A stretch of 45,092 bases of DNA from Candidatus Ruthturnera sp. (GCA_030599095.1 JAUVOQ010000008.1:1-45092), one strand, 5' to 3'. Counted from the first letter of the stretch, positions 34,281 through 43,355 are shown. Made by a program: numbers and translations. Notes: a model not told the origin generated them from the letters alone.

Positions 34281-35345
34281 TTAACAACGATTCAAGGCTT
34301 TACCAGAATCTAAGACTGCTCTTGTTATGTGGGCGGCTTCAACTAATGAGCTGACCTTTTTAGTATGCCAAAGAATCAAACTAGCGGTCAAAACCAAGCC
34401 GTCATAAAACAGCCCTTTTTCACCCGATAAGGCAGATTTTCCTAATTTAACCGTGTAATCTGCCAAAGCTTTAAGGTCATTATGCACATCTAACTCACTA
34501 GGAAATGAAATGGCGCGCATGTCTTGATTAATGCCCAACGACTTAGGATCAATGTCTATCCTGTCTTTTTCAACCAAACCTTGATAAGAAATCATTAAAC
34601 CTTTTTGGCGAAGTGAAGGAATGACACCACCCTCAACGCCACGAACTAGCAACGATGTATCCATGCCTGAAGCAGTCACTAAATGTGCATAAATAGGAGG
34701 ATAAGGTTTATGCACATAGCCCAAAATAGAATGCGTTTTTTTGCCACGCAATGGACCAATTAAAGTTTCTACTGTGTTAATCACACTGCGTTTAATGATT
34801 TGATTACGCAAAGGCACAAGATTGTGCAAACCTTGGCAGTAGTTTGCTTGATCAATATACGACCAACCAATATTACCATCTTCAAGCCGAGCTTTTGCTT
34901 GCGTGGTTGAATGCTTAACTTCTAAACCCAAAGCCTCATTAATATGTCGATGAGTCAGTCCATATTTTGGCGATACACTGTCTAAACCATGAATAACAGT
35001 AGGCAAGCCAAGTTCAGCCAACACGGGCGGTAAAAATGACGAAATTGGCACTGAGCGATTATAACCGCTATAAGGATCGCCCAAATCTACCAAATCATCA
35101 ACCATTACTTGTTGCTGATCAGACTCGCCAAGGATGGCAGCAAGGATGCCCTCATTCTCTTCACGTGTTTCACGTTTCATGCGAAGTGCAATTAAAAAGA
35201 TAGCGGATTGCACGTCATTAATCTCACCACGCAATATGCCTTGCATGCCTGCTTTAGCTTCTCCAAAATCAATATTTTTACTCAAATCAGGGCCCGTTGC
35301 TATGCGTTGAATAATTGAGTGCATGAGTGTTTGAGATATTTTCAT
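34281..35345 (-). CDS. TrpD2/YbiB-like nucleoside phosphorylase-fold protein
   Basis: A 354-residue protein of the anthranilate phosphoribosyltransferase superfamily. The N-terminal helical domain contains G-I-L-R-G-E-I-N-D-V-Q-S-A-I-F-L-I-A-L-R-M-K near residue 45. The glycine-rich phosphoribosyl-diphosphate loop of true TrpD (G-T-G-G-D) is replaced by L-G-D-P-Y-S-G-Y-N-R, so it is probably not tryptophan biosynthesis. This matches the TrpD2/YbiB group, of which E. coli YbiB binds nucleic acids. It lies 2 bases after the Rieske gene in a minus-strand operon with tmpT, a cold-shock-domain protein and a lytic transglycosylase. Its role here is unknown. Confidence 0.75.
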   Translation of the reverse strand: MKISQTLMHSIIQRIATGPDLSKNIDFGEAKAGMQGILRGEINDVQSAIFLIALRMKRETREENEGILAAILGESDQQQVMVDDLVDLGDPYSGYNRSVPISSFLPPVLAELGLPTVIHGLDSVSPKYGLTHRHINEALGLEVKHSTTQAKARLEDGNIGWSYIDQANYCQGLHNLVPLRNQIIKRSVINTVETLIGPLRGKKTHSILGYVHKPYPPIYAHLVTASGMDTSLLVRGVEGGVIPSLRQKGLMISYQGLVEKDRIDIDPKSLGINQDMRAISFPSELDVHNDLKALADYTVKLGKSALSGEKGLFYDGLVLTASLILWHTKKVSSLVEAAHITRAVLDSGKALNRC

Positions 35346-35347
35346 AA

Positions 35348-35650
35348 TTATATAAAGGTCTCAATATAAATGTTATTATTTTCTTGCTTAACAGGATAGG
35401 TGCGCAAATTATCAACATCTGTGCATGCACTATCTCCCGTGATCAAATCAAAACTAAACCCATGTAATGAACATTTGACTCGATGACCTTTTAAACAGCC
35501 TAACGTTAATTTAATATTCTCATGTGGGCAACGATTATCTGCACAATACAACTTAGCCTGATAAAGTGCAATCAATGAATCCCTGCCTTTGACGACAATT
35601 TCAACCATTGTGCCTTCTTTGGGCACTTGGTCTAGAACTTTTACCCACAT
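35348..35650 (-). CDS. Rieske [2Fe-2S] ferredoxin-like protein (NirD type)
   Basis: A soluble protein of about 100 residues with the Rieske cluster motif: C-P-H in N-R-C-P-H-E-N and C-S-L-H in V-K-C-S-L-H-G-F, with 17 residues between the two pairs. Members include NirD-like nitrite reductase small subunits and dioxygenase ferredoxins, which pass single electrons. ATG 35650 is chosen over the earlier one at 35671 because it does not run into the lytic transglycosylase gene and has AGG just upstream. The next gene on the same strand is the TrpD2-like protein, so the two may act together. Confidence 0.82.
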   Translation of the reverse strand: MWVKVLDQVPKEGTMVEIVVKGRDSLIALYQAKLYCADNRCPHENIKLTLGCLKGHRVKCSLHGFSFDLITGDSACTDVDNLRTYPVKQENNNIYIETFI

Positions 35651-35655
35651 AAAAC

Positions 35656-36264
35656 CTAGAACAGTCTCCAAACGTTATTACCATCTAATTGCGAAGCACA
35701 TTGTTTAAGTTGGCGCTTATAACGCTGTGCATTATCATTCACACCACGTGCTATTTTTATCAGCCATGGCTTAGCAGAATAAGTTTGTTTATTGAAACCA
35801 CCATGTCCTTCATGATAAGCAAGGTACTGATTGTGAGCATCTGATTTATCAATACCAGAACGCTTACTGGACTGATTAATATACCAAGCAACAAAGTCTA
35901 TGGCATCATTAAAATCATCACGATTGGCATTTTGATTGCCCGTTTTTAACTGATACCATTCCCAAGTTTCGTCTTTAACTTGTGCAAAACCATAAGCACT
36001 GCTTGCTCTCAACCATGGCACAACCCCAAATAACTTATCTCTTGGCGGTTGTGCATCTGATGCAAAGTGCGATTCTTGATACATAATGGCCAACTGCACA
36101 TGCATGGGTGAGCCGTATTTTTTCTCGCTGGCTTTAACCGCTTGATACCAACTTACCTGTTCATCCATTAAATGGCAGATATTATCCACTTGCACGGCAG
36201 GTGTTGAAAAACATCCACTAAGTGTTAATGAAATTAACATGGTGAATAAGTATTTATTTATCAT
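35656..36264 (-). CDS. Lipoprotein lytic transglycosylase (SLT domain)
   Basis: A 202-residue lipoprotein with a lipobox (T-L-S-G-C at about residue 18). The SLT catalytic glutamate lies in M-Y-Q-E-S-H-F near residue 65, followed by S-A-Y-G-F-A-Q-V near 90 and A-Y-H-E-G-H-G-G-F near 148. It cleaves the glycan strands of peptidoglycan to form anhydro-muropeptides, acting from the outer membrane. It overlaps the stop of the cold-shock-domain gene by 4 bases and is followed directly by the Rieske gene. Confidence 0.87.
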   Translation of the reverse strand: MINKYLFTMLISLTLSGCFSTPAVQVDNICHLMDEQVSWYQAVKASEKKYGSPMHVQLAIMYQESHFASDAQPPRDKLFGVVPWLRASSAYGFAQVKDETWEWYQLKTGNQNANRDDFNDAIDFVAWYINQSSKRSGIDKSDAHNQYLAYHEGHGGFNKQTYSAKPWLIKIARGVNDNAQRYKRQLKQCASQLDGNNVWRLF

Positions 36265-36575
36265 AAAAATATTTTATAAACAACAAGTGCTTGGATGATA
36301 AACAAAATAATAAACATACCTTTAATAACAGTGTTTGATAATGGACTAGACTCAGAATTAGGCGCCTTCGCCCTTTTTTCTAGGTGAACATCTATTGCCT
36401 CCTGACCCTTCTCAGAATTTTGTATGTCAAACACAACGCACGTATTAATCTTCAAGCGAGATTTGTTAAAAATATTTTTTTGATGAACGAAATATTTTTC
36501 ACCATCATCACCCGTAATAAAACCATATCCCCTAGTGCCAAATTGTGTCACCATTCCTTTTATTTTCTTTGCCAT
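36261..36575 (-). CDS. Cold-shock domain protein with C-terminal membrane anchor
   Basis: A 104-residue protein. Residues 1-67 form a cold-shock domain with the RNA-binding patterns G-Y-G-F-I near residue 16 and Y-F-V-H-Q near 27. A short polar linker leads to a single membrane helix (G-M-F-I-I-L-F-I-I-Q-A-L-V-V-Y) at about 85-100. Similar cold-shock plus membrane-anchor proteins occur widely in proteobacteria, but their role is not known to me; binding of RNA at the inner membrane is a reasonable guess. A single-strand nucleic-acid target cannot be named. It lies between tmpT and the lytic transglycosylase in one operon. Confidence 0.85.
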   Translation of the reverse strand: MAKKIKGMVTQFGTRGYGFITGDDGEKYFVHQKNIFNKSRLKINTCVVFDIQNSEKGQEAIDVHLEKRAKAPNSESSPLSNTVIKGMFIILFIIQALVVYKIFL

Positions 36576-36583
36576 TTTTCCTC

Positions 36584-36793
36584 TTATTTTTTACGCAAAC
36601 AATACGTTTCTTTTCTAATAAAATCAACATTTGCGCGTTGAAATTTGGGCTCATTTTTAATGTCATCAAAACATTGTAACTGCTGACATTCAAACCCTTT
36701 AAAAAGTGAAACCACCGCTACTTTATTAAGTGCATAAGGCGGACCACTTATTTGTGATTGAGGGTAATTTAAGGTTAATAATAACGTCCTCAA
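36584..36793 (-). CDS. tmpT: TPMT-like methyltransferase, C-terminal fragment (split by frameshift)
   Basis: A 69-residue frame holding the C-terminal end of thiopurine S-methyltransferase (L-L-L-T-L-N-Y-P-Q-S-Q-I-S-G-P-P-Y and a final A-N-V-D-F-I-R-K-E-T-Y-C-L-R). It begins with TTG 36793, four bases inside the preceding fragment. One added T before TTGAGG would join the frames as I-I-P-T-D-L-R-T-L-L-L-T-L, giving a complete protein of about 215 residues, the normal family size. Confidence 0.7.
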   Translation of the reverse strand: MRTLLLTLNYPQSQISGPPYALNKVAVVSLFKGFECQQLQCFDDIKNEPKFQRANVDFIRKETYCLRKK

Positions 36794-37230
36794 TCAGTGG
36801 GTATTATAGCGTATAAGTGGGCTGCATATTTCGCTCTTAAAACTAAAGGCAATGAGATTAAAGACGCTCTATCATACACAGCGCTAACCTTACTCAACAT
36901 ACTGGCATCAAAATCAAAATAATCACCACAATAAATATCAATATTTTTTGCAGAATAAATTACAAATTTACCACTTCTTTTGGTTGAAAAACGCAGCTTG
37001 TTCTCTACAAAAAATTGCCGAGTAGCAAGCTCACTCAACTCAACACCCAACACCTTAAAACCGTTGTCTAAAAAATATAACATATCAACGTTTTTTCCGC
37101 ATAATGGCACAAATACACAAGCATTGACACTTAATTTTAAGCAATCAATAAACTCAATTAATCTTGAGTTGAGCTGATTCTTATGCCAACCTATTTTCCC
37201 CTCTTGCCAGCGTGCTATCCAATCAGTCAT
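36790..37230 (-). CDS. tmpT: TPMT-like S-adenosylmethionine methyltransferase, N-terminal part (split by frameshift)
   Basis: This frame carries the N-terminal two thirds of a bacterial thiopurine/tellurite methyltransferase family protein: W-I-A-R-W-Q-E-G-K-I-G-W-H at the start, the SAM-binding region V-F-V-P-L-C-G-K-N-V-D-M near residue 45, G-V-E-L-S-E-L-A near 66, and Y-D-R-A-S-L-I-S-L-P near 128. It stops at I-I-P-T-D, and the rest follows in the next frame. The family methylates sulfur, selenium or tellurium compounds. ATG 37230 (M-T-D-W-I) is the family start; the frame also opens 11 codons earlier at 37263. It is divergent from the ScsD-like gene with only 14 bases between starts. Confidence 0.75.
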   Translation of the reverse strand: MTDWIARWQEGKIGWHKNQLNSRLIEFIDCLKLSVNACVFVPLCGKNVDMLYFLDNGFKVLGVELSELATRQFFVENKLRFSTKRSGKFVIYSAKNIDIYCGDYFDFDASMLSKVSAVYDRASLISLPLVLRAKYAAHLYAIIPTD

Positions 37231-37244
37231 ATATAATATAACCC

Positions 37245-37727
37245 ATGAAAAAAAGAAAAACAATTTTACAATGGTTGCTGGTGATTATTGCTATTTTTAG
37301 TTTTCGTGCTTATCAGCAACACGACTTGAGCAGTGGTATCGTACCAAGTTTTAATAGCAAAACTTTAAGTGGGACAAGTGTCTCATCACACTCAAATGAG
37401 CCAACTTTAATACATTTTTGGGCCACTTGGTGTGGCATTTGCCAGTTCGAAAATGACAATATTCAGAGCATAAGCCGTGATTATAGAGTGCTTAATATCG
37501 CCATGCAATCTGGCTCTGATACTGATTTGCAAGCATACGCACAAGAGCATGACATGAGAACAGACAATATCATTAATGATAATTCTGGTTTTTTGGCAAA
37601 GTTGCTTGGTGTCAAAGCCACACCAACGAGTTTTTTCATCTCAAAAGACAACCAAATTAAATTTAGCGAGGTGGGTTATGTGAGTACGCTGGGTTATCAA
37701 TTAAGATTATGGTGGACAAGTTTATGA
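37245..37727 (+). CDS. ScsD/TlpA-like membrane-anchored thiol-disulfide oxidoreductase
   Basis: A 160-residue protein with one N-terminal membrane helix (I-L-Q-W-L-L-V-I-I-A-I-F at about 7-19) and a periplasmic thioredoxin domain. The active site is W-C-G-I-C near residue 63, and the cis-proline is in A-T-P-T-S-F-F near 126. It resembles ScsD-type protein disulfide oxidoreductases that help with copper or oxidative stress, and TlpA-type reductants for cytochrome c maturation; the partner is unknown. It overlaps ung by 4 bases (ATGA) and is divergent from the split tmpT. Confidence 0.8.
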   Translation: MKKRKTILQWLLVIIAIFSFRAYQQHDLSSGIVPSFNSKTLSGTSVSSHSNEPTLIHFWATWCGICQFENDNIQSISRDYRVLNIAMQSGSDTDLQAYAQEHDMRTDNIINDNSGFLAKLLGVKATPTSFFISKDNQIKFSEVGYVSTLGYQLRLWWTSL

Positions 37728-38380
37728 ACATACAAAACTGGCATCCAAGCATCAAAACATTGCTTGAAACACAATCAATGGTTGATTTAAAACTTTTTTT
37801 ACAACAACAAAAACAAGCTAAAAAAGTTATTTTTCCCCATTCTAAAAACTGGTTTAAAGCCTTTGAATTAACTGCGTTTGATAAAGTCAAGGTTATTATT
37901 CTTGGGCAAGACCCTTATCACGGATTGGGACAAGCTCATGGTTTAAGTTTTTCAGTCGTCCAAGGGGTAAAAAAGCCACCATCACTTGGTAATATCTTTA
38001 AAGAATTGCATAGTGATTTGAACATTGAGCCCAGCCAAAGTGGCGATTTAACACACTGGGCAACACAAGGCGTTTTACTGCTTAATAGTGTGTTAACTGT
38101 TGAAGCTCATCAGGCAGCTTCTCATGCCAATCAAGGTTGGGAGGTGTTTACTGACAGTATTATTAAAACTCTAAGCGAACAAAGGCAACATTTAGTGTTC
38201 ATACTTTGGGGTGCTTATGCACAGAAAAAAGCGCTATTTATTGACAAAGACAAACACTTATCTCTTACTGCCGCGCACCCTTCTCCCTTATCAGCACATC
38301 GTGGTTTTTTAGGCTGTCGGCATTTTTCAAAAACCAATGATTATCTTAAAATGCACAATCAACAAGTGATTAATTGGTGA
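37724..38380 (+). CDS. ung: Uracil-DNA glycosylase
   Basis: A 218-residue family 1 enzyme that removes uracil from DNA. The catalytic water-activating motif G-Q-D-P-Y-H-G lies near residue 60, and the [10 protein letters not shown] minor-groove loop is near 185. ATG 37724 overlaps the ScsD-like stop as ATGA, preferred over the earlier in-frame ATG at 37709. Length is usual for bacteria. pdxB starts 1 base inside its stop (TGATG), so ScsD-like, ung and pdxB form one operon. Confidence 0.95.
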   Translation: MNIQNWHPSIKTLLETQSMVDLKLFLQQQKQAKKVIFPHSKNWFKAFELTAFDKVKVIILGQDPYHGLGQAHGLSFSVVQGVKKPPSLGNIFKELHSDLNIEPSQSGDLTHWATQGVLLLNSVLTVEAHQAASHANQGWEVFTDSIIKTLSEQRQHLVFILWGAYAQKKALFIDKDKHLSLTAAHPSPLSAHRGFLGCRHFSKTNDYLKMHNQQVINW

Positions 38381-39417
38381 TGATGAAACTGGTTATTGAT
38401 GATACTTGCTATGCCTATAAGGAAATTTTTGACCGTTTTGGTGATATTACTGCCATTGCTGGTAGAGACATTAACGCCAGTTCGGTTAAAGATGCAGACA
38501 TACTAATTGTACGTTCACGCACTAAGGTTAATCAAGCATTATTAGAAAAAAGCCAAATAAAATTTGTAGGTTCAAGTGTCGCTGGGCTGGATCATGTTGA
38601 TCAGGACTATTTAAAAGCCAAGGGCATTAAATTTTTCTCAGCCCAAGGTTGCAACTCAATGGCAGTAGCAGAATTTGTGATAAGTGCCCTTGTTAATTTA
38701 GCAGATGAATTGAATTTTGACCATCAAAAGAAAACCTTGGGCATAATTGGTGTTGGCAATGTGGGTACAAGATTGGCAGAAAAAGCCAAATTGATGGGCA
38801 TCAAAACCTTACTGAACGACCCACCACGCCAAATGCGTGAAAACTTGCCAGACTTTGTAGATTTAAATACAGCATTAAGTGCCGATATTGTCACTTTTCA
38901 TACGCCGCTGACTGTTGATGGCAAGCACCCATCCTATCAACTGCTTAATGAAAATAATTTTCATCATATTACGGATAAAACCATTCTTTTTAACGCAGCA
39001 CGTGGTGGCGTGATAAAAGAAGCCATATGGCAAAAACATAAAACACTTGCCAATATTATTGACTGCTGGGAAAATGAGCCTAACACCAACTCAAACTTAC
39101 AAAATACTGCCTATTTAGCCACGCCACACATCGCTGGACACTCAGTCGATGCAAAATTTAGGGGCAGTTTTATGGTATATGAAGCATTGTGTGCTTTCTT
39201 AGGCGAAAAACAAGATAAACATATCAAAAATTTAATTAATACTGGTGGGTTGTCCATTGATAAAGATAATTTAAAAGACACTTTAAATGAAATTTATGAT
39301 TTTCAACAAGATGCAAACGCCATTCAAGATATTAACAACTTTGAAGACCATCGCAGAAACTACCCCACTCGCTATGAATGGCATCATTTTACAAGCAAAA
39401 CCACTCTACCATTTTAA
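38380..39417 (+). CDS. pdxB: Erythronate-4-phosphate dehydrogenase
   Basis: A 345-residue D-2-hydroxyacid dehydrogenase of pyridoxal phosphate synthesis. The NAD-binding motif [12 protein letters not shown] is near residue 120, with the catalytic R-G-G-V-I-K (near 208) and H-I-A-G-H-S-V-D (His near 252), a sequence that separates PdxB from related enzymes. The C-terminal domain (about 275-345) specific to PdxB is present, ending Y-E-W-H-H-F. The ATG at 38383 is an equally possible start. A hairpin follows directly after the stop. Confidence 0.95.
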   Translation: MMKLVIDDTCYAYKEIFDRFGDITAIAGRDINASSVKDADILIVRSRTKVNQALLEKSQIKFVGSSVAGLDHVDQDYLKAKGIKFFSAQGCNSMAVAEFVISALVNLADELNFDHQKKTLGIIGVGNVGTRLAEKAKLMGIKTLLNDPPRQMRENLPDFVDLNTALSADIVTFHTPLTVDGKHPSYQLLNENNFHHITDKTILFNAARGGVIKEAIWQKHKTLANIIDCWENEPNTNSNLQNTAYLATPHIAGHSVDAKFRGSFMVYEALCAFLGEKQDKHIKNLINTGGLSIDKDNLKDTLNEIYDFQQDANAIQDINNFEDHRRNYPTRYEWHHFTSKTTLPF

Positions 39418-39436
39418 GAACGAGCTTTGCTCGTTT
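39418..39436 (+). terminator. Hairpin terminator after pdxB
   Basis: GAACGAGC, loop TTT, GCTCGTTT: an 8-pair stem (one G-T) that begins just after the pdxB stop. The following CTTA is a weak U-tract, so termination may be incomplete. The 160 bases after it before the next gene show no other clear signal. Confidence 0.5.
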
Positions 39437-39613
39437 CTTAAGGTATTTTCCTGTTATTCATGTGAACAGTGTTTTTTAAAACAGTGGTGGATTGTGCCCG
39501 TTTTAGGGTTCTGGTTCTAGGTATTTTATATGATGATTTTTTACCTCAGTAAGGGCTGAGTAAGCGGTAAGTCAGTGTAGAATATTTTGAAAAAATAACT
39601 AAAACTTTCATCT

Positions 39614-40096
39614 ATGGACTATCATTTAATTCATCAAGATTCAATTGGCACGGTACTGGATAAAGCACGTCAGTATCGCGCTTTGCGTGAGCCAGATTTG
39701 GCGATTAGTATTTGTATTGATGTGTTTGCAGTTGATTCGGATAATCAAGATGCTTTGGTGGTTTATATTTTGGCTTTAACAGACCAGTATTCGCATAGTG
39801 GTACTAAAGTAAAAGATAAGAGAATTATCCAAACCATTGCCAAATTAGAGTCAGCATTTCATCGACATTACTATACAGGGATTTTTCTTGAGCGAAAAGC
39901 TAGGGCGTGGCTTAAAAACCCAATGTCACAATCCTTTGCCTATGAAGGATTAATGGAGGCAATTGCTGAGTATGAAATGGCTGAAAAGATGGTGCCAGCT
40001 CATTGTTCAGACCCTATTTTGCGCTATAACAGTTGTCTTCGAACCATTGAAAAGGAACATTTGCAACCTAGAGTGGAGTTTGATGAGCTTTACTAG
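39614..40096 (+). CDS. Uncharacterised TPR-like protein ahead of sdhCAB
   Basis: A 160-residue soluble protein without signal peptide. The N-terminal half has a helix-pair pattern like a TPR (A-R-Q-Y-R-A-L-R-E-P-D-L-A-I-S-I-C-I-D-V-F, then D-N-Q-D-A-L-V-V-Y-I-L-A-L). Later come A-I-A-E-Y-E-M-A-E-K-M-V-P-A-H-C-S-D-P and R-Y-N-S-C-L-R. I do not recognise a named family. It overlaps the sdhC start by 14 bases, and sdhCAB follow without gaps, so it is probably co-expressed with succinate dehydrogenase. An assembly or regulatory role is a guess from context. Confidence 0.6.
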   Translation: MDYHLIHQDSIGTVLDKARQYRALREPDLAISICIDVFAVDSDNQDALVVYILALTDQYSHSGTKVKDKRIIQTIAKLESAFHRHYYTGIFLERKARAWLKNPMSQSFAYEGLMEAIAEYEMAEKMVPAHCSDPILRYNSCLRTIEKEHLQPRVEFDELY

Positions 40097-40670
40097 CATT
40101 GCTGTAAAAAAACTAATGGCCTTTGCGGGGATTTTTTGGTTTTTTTATGTTATTTTTCACATGCTGAGTTTGTTAAATTTTCATTTTGGTGAAAATGCTT
40201 TTGATGGTTTTTATGTTTGGTTTAATCAGTTGTTGGTTTACCAATTAATGCTACTCATGTTGGTTGTGTTGCTTGGTTTTCATGTTATTGTGGCGTTGTC
40301 TCGCCAGTTTGTTAATAATATTAGCAAAGGGCAGGCTTATCAAAAATCTTATCCTTATGGTGTTCCTAGATTTGTTGCTTGGGCTGGTGCAGGTGTGTTG
40401 TTTATATTTATCATTGTGCATTTTATGCAGATGAAACTATTAGATAAGCCGAGTTTGTACCAATATATGCTTGAGTTATTTTCCCAGCCCGTGATGTTAA
40501 TAATTTACACACTAGGTGTGATAACACTTAGTACGCATCTACATCATGCGTTGACTAACGTGTTGCAAACGTTAGGCATTTCAAGCAAGTCTTACCATTT
40601 ACTGGTGGTTTTGCTTGTGTTAATTTTACTGGTTGGTTTTATCTCCATACCAATGAGTGTGATTTTATGA
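40083..40670 (+). CDS. Succinate dehydrogenase/fumarate reductase cytochrome b subunit (non-classical)
   Basis: A 195-residue membrane protein with five hydrophobic segments, as in the single-subunit cytochrome b of B-type succinate:quinone oxidoreductases. Histidines in I-F-H-M-L-S, L-G-F-H-V-I, I-V-H-F-M-Q and T-H-L-H-H-A are in place for two hemes. ATG 40083 is chosen because it sits at the N-terminal edge of the first helix region; the open frame upstream overlaps the TPR-like gene by much more. It anchors the flavoprotein and iron-sulfur subunits, which follow with 4-base overlaps. Confidence 0.82.
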   Translation: MSFTSIAVKKLMAFAGIFWFFYVIFHMLSLLNFHFGENAFDGFYVWFNQLLVYQLMLLMLVVLLGFHVIVALSRQFVNNISKGQAYQKSYPYGVPRFVAWAGAGVLFIFIIVHFMQMKLLDKPSLYQYMLELFSQPVMLIIYTLGVITLSTHLHHALTNVLQTLGISSKSYHLLVVLLVLILLVGFISIPMSVIL

Positions 40671-42595
40671 GCCAATTAAATGCAAATGAACCTGTTGGAC
40701 CTTTAGAGAATCGCTGGAAAAAGCATGTGTTTGATTTGGCATTAATCGCACCGCAAAATCGAAAGAAATACAAAATTATTGTGATTGGTACTGGGCTTGC
40801 AGGCAGTTCATTGTGTGCGACATTGGGTCAGGCTGGCTATAAAGTTAGTTCATTTTGTTTTCAAGATTCTGCCAGACGGGCACATTCTATTGCTGCCCAA
40901 GGTGGGATTAATGCCAGTAAAAATTATCAAAATGACGGCGATAGCGTATGGCGTTTATTTTATGACACCATAAAAGGCGGTGATTTTAGAGCCAGAGAGT
41001 CTAATGTTTATCGTTTGGCTGAGTTGAGTAATCGTATTATTGACCAAGCTGTGGCACAAGGTGTCCCTTTTGCACGTGAATATAGTGGGTATTTGGCGAA
41101 TCGTTCATTTGGTGGCACGCAAGTGTCTCGTACTTTTTATGCCAAAGGTCAAACAGGTCAGCAGTTGTTATTAGGTGCGTATAGTGCCATGAGTAGGCAG
41201 GTTGAAAATGGGCGAGTTACACACCACGCTCGATCTGAAATGTTGGAAATTATCACCATTAATGGTAAAGCGCGTGGTGTGGTTGTGCGTAACTTAGTGA
41301 CAGGTGAGTTAAGTACGCATACGGCAGATTGTGTGGTGTTGTGTACAGGCGGCTATGTGAATGCTTATTATTTATCCACGAATGCCAAGGGTTGCAATGC
41401 TTCTGCTACGTGGCGTGGGTTTAAACAAGGGGCTTATTTTGCCAATCCAAGTTTTACCCAAATTCACCCAACTTGCATTCCGCCAACACTTGAAAACCAA
41501 TCAAAACTGACTTTAATGAGCGAGTCGCTTAGAAATGATGGGCGCATTTGGGCGCCAAAACAAGCCAAAGATTGTGAGAAAAATCCGAAAGACATCAAAC
41601 AAGAAGACCGGGATTATTTTCTTGAAAGGCTGTATCCTGCTTTTGCTAACTTAGTACCACGTGATGTGGCTTCACGTGCTGTTAAGCATATTTGTGATGA
41701 AGGTCGTGGTGTTGGCATTAAGATTCATGGCAAGCGTCTTGGTGTGTATTTAGATTTTAGCGACGTTATTAAGAAAATAGGCTTGGCACAGGTTGAACAA
41801 AAATATGGTAATTTGTTTGAAATGTATCAGCGTATTACAGACGATAATCCTTATTTAACGCCGATGAAAATATATCCAGCGCCACATTATTCTATGGGCG
41901 GATTGTGGGTGGATTATAATTTAATGACCACACTTGATGGCTTGTTTGCCGCTGGTGAGGCTAATTTTTCAGACCACGGTGCTAATCGACTTGGTGCTTC
42001 TGCACTAATGCAGGGCTTGGCAGATGGCTATTTTATCTTGCCACAAACCATTGCTAATTATTTGGCTAGAAACACATTTGATAAAATTAAACCCAATCAT
42101 GAAAAAGTTGAGCAAGCTTTAAATGCTGCTAAAGCTAGAATTGAGCAATTAATGAATGCGCCTAAAGCGAGGCATTCTCCTGAATATTTTCACCAAAAAC
42201 TGGGGAAAATTTTGTGGGAGTCTTGTGGCATGTCCAGACAAAGAACAAGATTAGAACAAGCCATTGATGAGATTGAAGTGCTACAGTTAGAGTTTTGGCA
42301 AACCATTAAAGTTACGGGCATTGACCAAGATTTAAACCAAACTTTAGAGCGTGCAGGCAGAGTGGCTGACTTTATAGAATTAGGCGCATTGATGTGTAAA
42401 GATGCACTTAATAGAGAAGAATCTTGTGGTGCACATGTTCGGATGGAGCATTTGTCTTCAGAAGGCGAAGCAAAGCGTGATGATAAAAATTATAGTTTTG
42501 TGGCGGCGTGGGCGTATCAACAACAAGGGGCAAAACTTCATGAGCAGTACCTACATTTTGAATTTATTAAGCCCAGTGTTAGGAATTACAAATGA
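40667..42595 (+). CDS. sdhA: Succinate dehydrogenase/fumarate reductase flavoprotein subunit
   Basis: A 642-residue flavoprotein. The dinucleotide-binding start [10 protein letters not shown] is near residue 37, and the histidine that covalently binds FAD is His73 in [10 protein letters not shown]. Substrate-site residues are in Q-I-H-P-T-C-I and S-E-S-L-R-N-D-G-R near 265-290, and the G-L-F-A-A-G-E-A segment near 425 is intact. It oxidises succinate to fumarate (or the reverse) and passes electrons to the iron-sulfur subunit. The sequence type and gene order (C, A, B) fit the non-classical group common in epsilonproteobacteria and Bacteroidetes rather than E. coli SdhCDAB. Confidence 0.9.
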   Translation: MSQLNANEPVGPLENRWKKHVFDLALIAPQNRKKYKIIVIGTGLAGSSLCATLGQAGYKVSSFCFQDSARRAHSIAAQGGINASKNYQNDGDSVWRLFYDTIKGGDFRARESNVYRLAELSNRIIDQAVAQGVPFAREYSGYLANRSFGGTQVSRTFYAKGQTGQQLLLGAYSAMSRQVENGRVTHHARSEMLEIITINGKARGVVVRNLVTGELSTHTADCVVLCTGGYVNAYYLSTNAKGCNASATWRGFKQGAYFANPSFTQIHPTCIPPTLENQSKLTLMSESLRNDGRIWAPKQAKDCEKNPKDIKQEDRDYFLERLYPAFANLVPRDVASRAVKHICDEGRGVGIKIHGKRLGVYLDFSDVIKKIGLAQVEQKYGNLFEMYQRITDDNPYLTPMKIYPAPHYSMGGLWVDYNLMTTLDGLFAAGEANFSDHGANRLGASALMQGLADGYFILPQTIANYLARNTFDKIKPNHEKVEQALNAAKARIEQLMNAPKARHSPEYFHQKLGKILWESCGMSRQRTRLEQAIDEIEVLQLEFWQTIKVTGIDQDLNQTLERAGRVADFIELGALMCKDALNREESCGAHVRMEHLSSEGEAKRDDKNYSFVAAWAYQQQGAKLHEQYLHFEFIKPSVRNYK

Positions 42596-43317
42596 TTTTT
42601 ACACTGCACATTTGGCGACAAAAAAACGAAAATACTCAAGGCAGGTTTGTGCTTTATGAGATTGACAATATTAATGGCGATGCTTCATTTTTAGAAATGT
42701 TAGATCAGTTAAATGAACACTTAATCACACAAGGCGAAGATTGCATTGTGTTTGATTATGATTGTCGTGAAGGTATTTGTGGCGCTTGTTCATTGGTTAT
42801 TAACGGCTATCCTCATGGGCAAAAATCAGCCACAACAACTTGCCAGTTGTATATGCGTGAGTATAAAAATCAAAGCGAATTGTGGATTGAACCGTGGCGT
42901 GCTAGTAGTTTTCCAGTGATTAAAGATTTAACGGTAGACCGATCTGCATTTGACCGAATCATCCAATCAGGTGGTTATATATCCGTGCACACAGGTTGTG
43001 CACCAGAAGCAAATAATACCTTGGTAGAAAAATATGCTGCTGACGAGTCGTTTAATGCTGCAACTTGTATTGGTTGCGGTGCTTGTGTGGCAGTTTGTCC
43101 AAATGCGAGTGCAACACTATTTGTGGCAGCAAAAATAACACATTTGGCATTATTACCTCAGGGTCAAATTGAGTCTAAAAATAGGGCGAAAAAGCTTATT
43201 TTAAAGATGCAATCTGAAGGTTTTGGTGGTTGTTCAAATCATCGGCATTGTACGCGTGCGTGCCCTAAAGATATATCACTACAAAATATTACAAGAATGA
43301 ATAAGATTCTTGGATAA
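42592..43317 (+). CDS. sdhB: Succinate dehydrogenase/fumarate reductase iron-sulfur subunit
   Basis: A 241-residue protein with the three expected clusters. [2Fe-2S]: C-R-E-G-I-C-G-A-C near residue 59 with a further Cys in T-T-T-C-Q-L. [4Fe-4S]: [12 protein letters not shown] near 159. [3Fe-4S]: [12 protein letters not shown] near 212. It carries electrons from the flavoprotein to quinone. It overlaps sdhA by 4 bases (ATGA). The malic enzyme gene begins 38 bases after its stop. Confidence 0.92.
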   Translation: MIFTLHIWRQKNENTQGRFVLYEIDNINGDASFLEMLDQLNEHLITQGEDCIVFDYDCREGICGACSLVINGYPHGQKSATTTCQLYMREYKNQSELWIEPWRASSFPVIKDLTVDRSAFDRIIQSGGYISVHTGCAPEANNTLVEKYAADESFNAATCIGCGACVAVCPNASATLFVAAKITHLALLPQGQIESKNRAKKLILKMQSEGFGGCSNHRHCTRACPKDISLQNITRMNKILG

Positions 43318-43355
43318 TAGCAATATTAACTTTTAACTTAACATAAAAATCACCA

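Noticed and set aside
34281-35345. Anthranilate phosphoribosyltransferase (TrpD) of tryptophan synthesis
   Set aside because: The glycine-rich PRPP loop is replaced and no other trp gene is adjacent. The TrpD2/YbiB group fits better.
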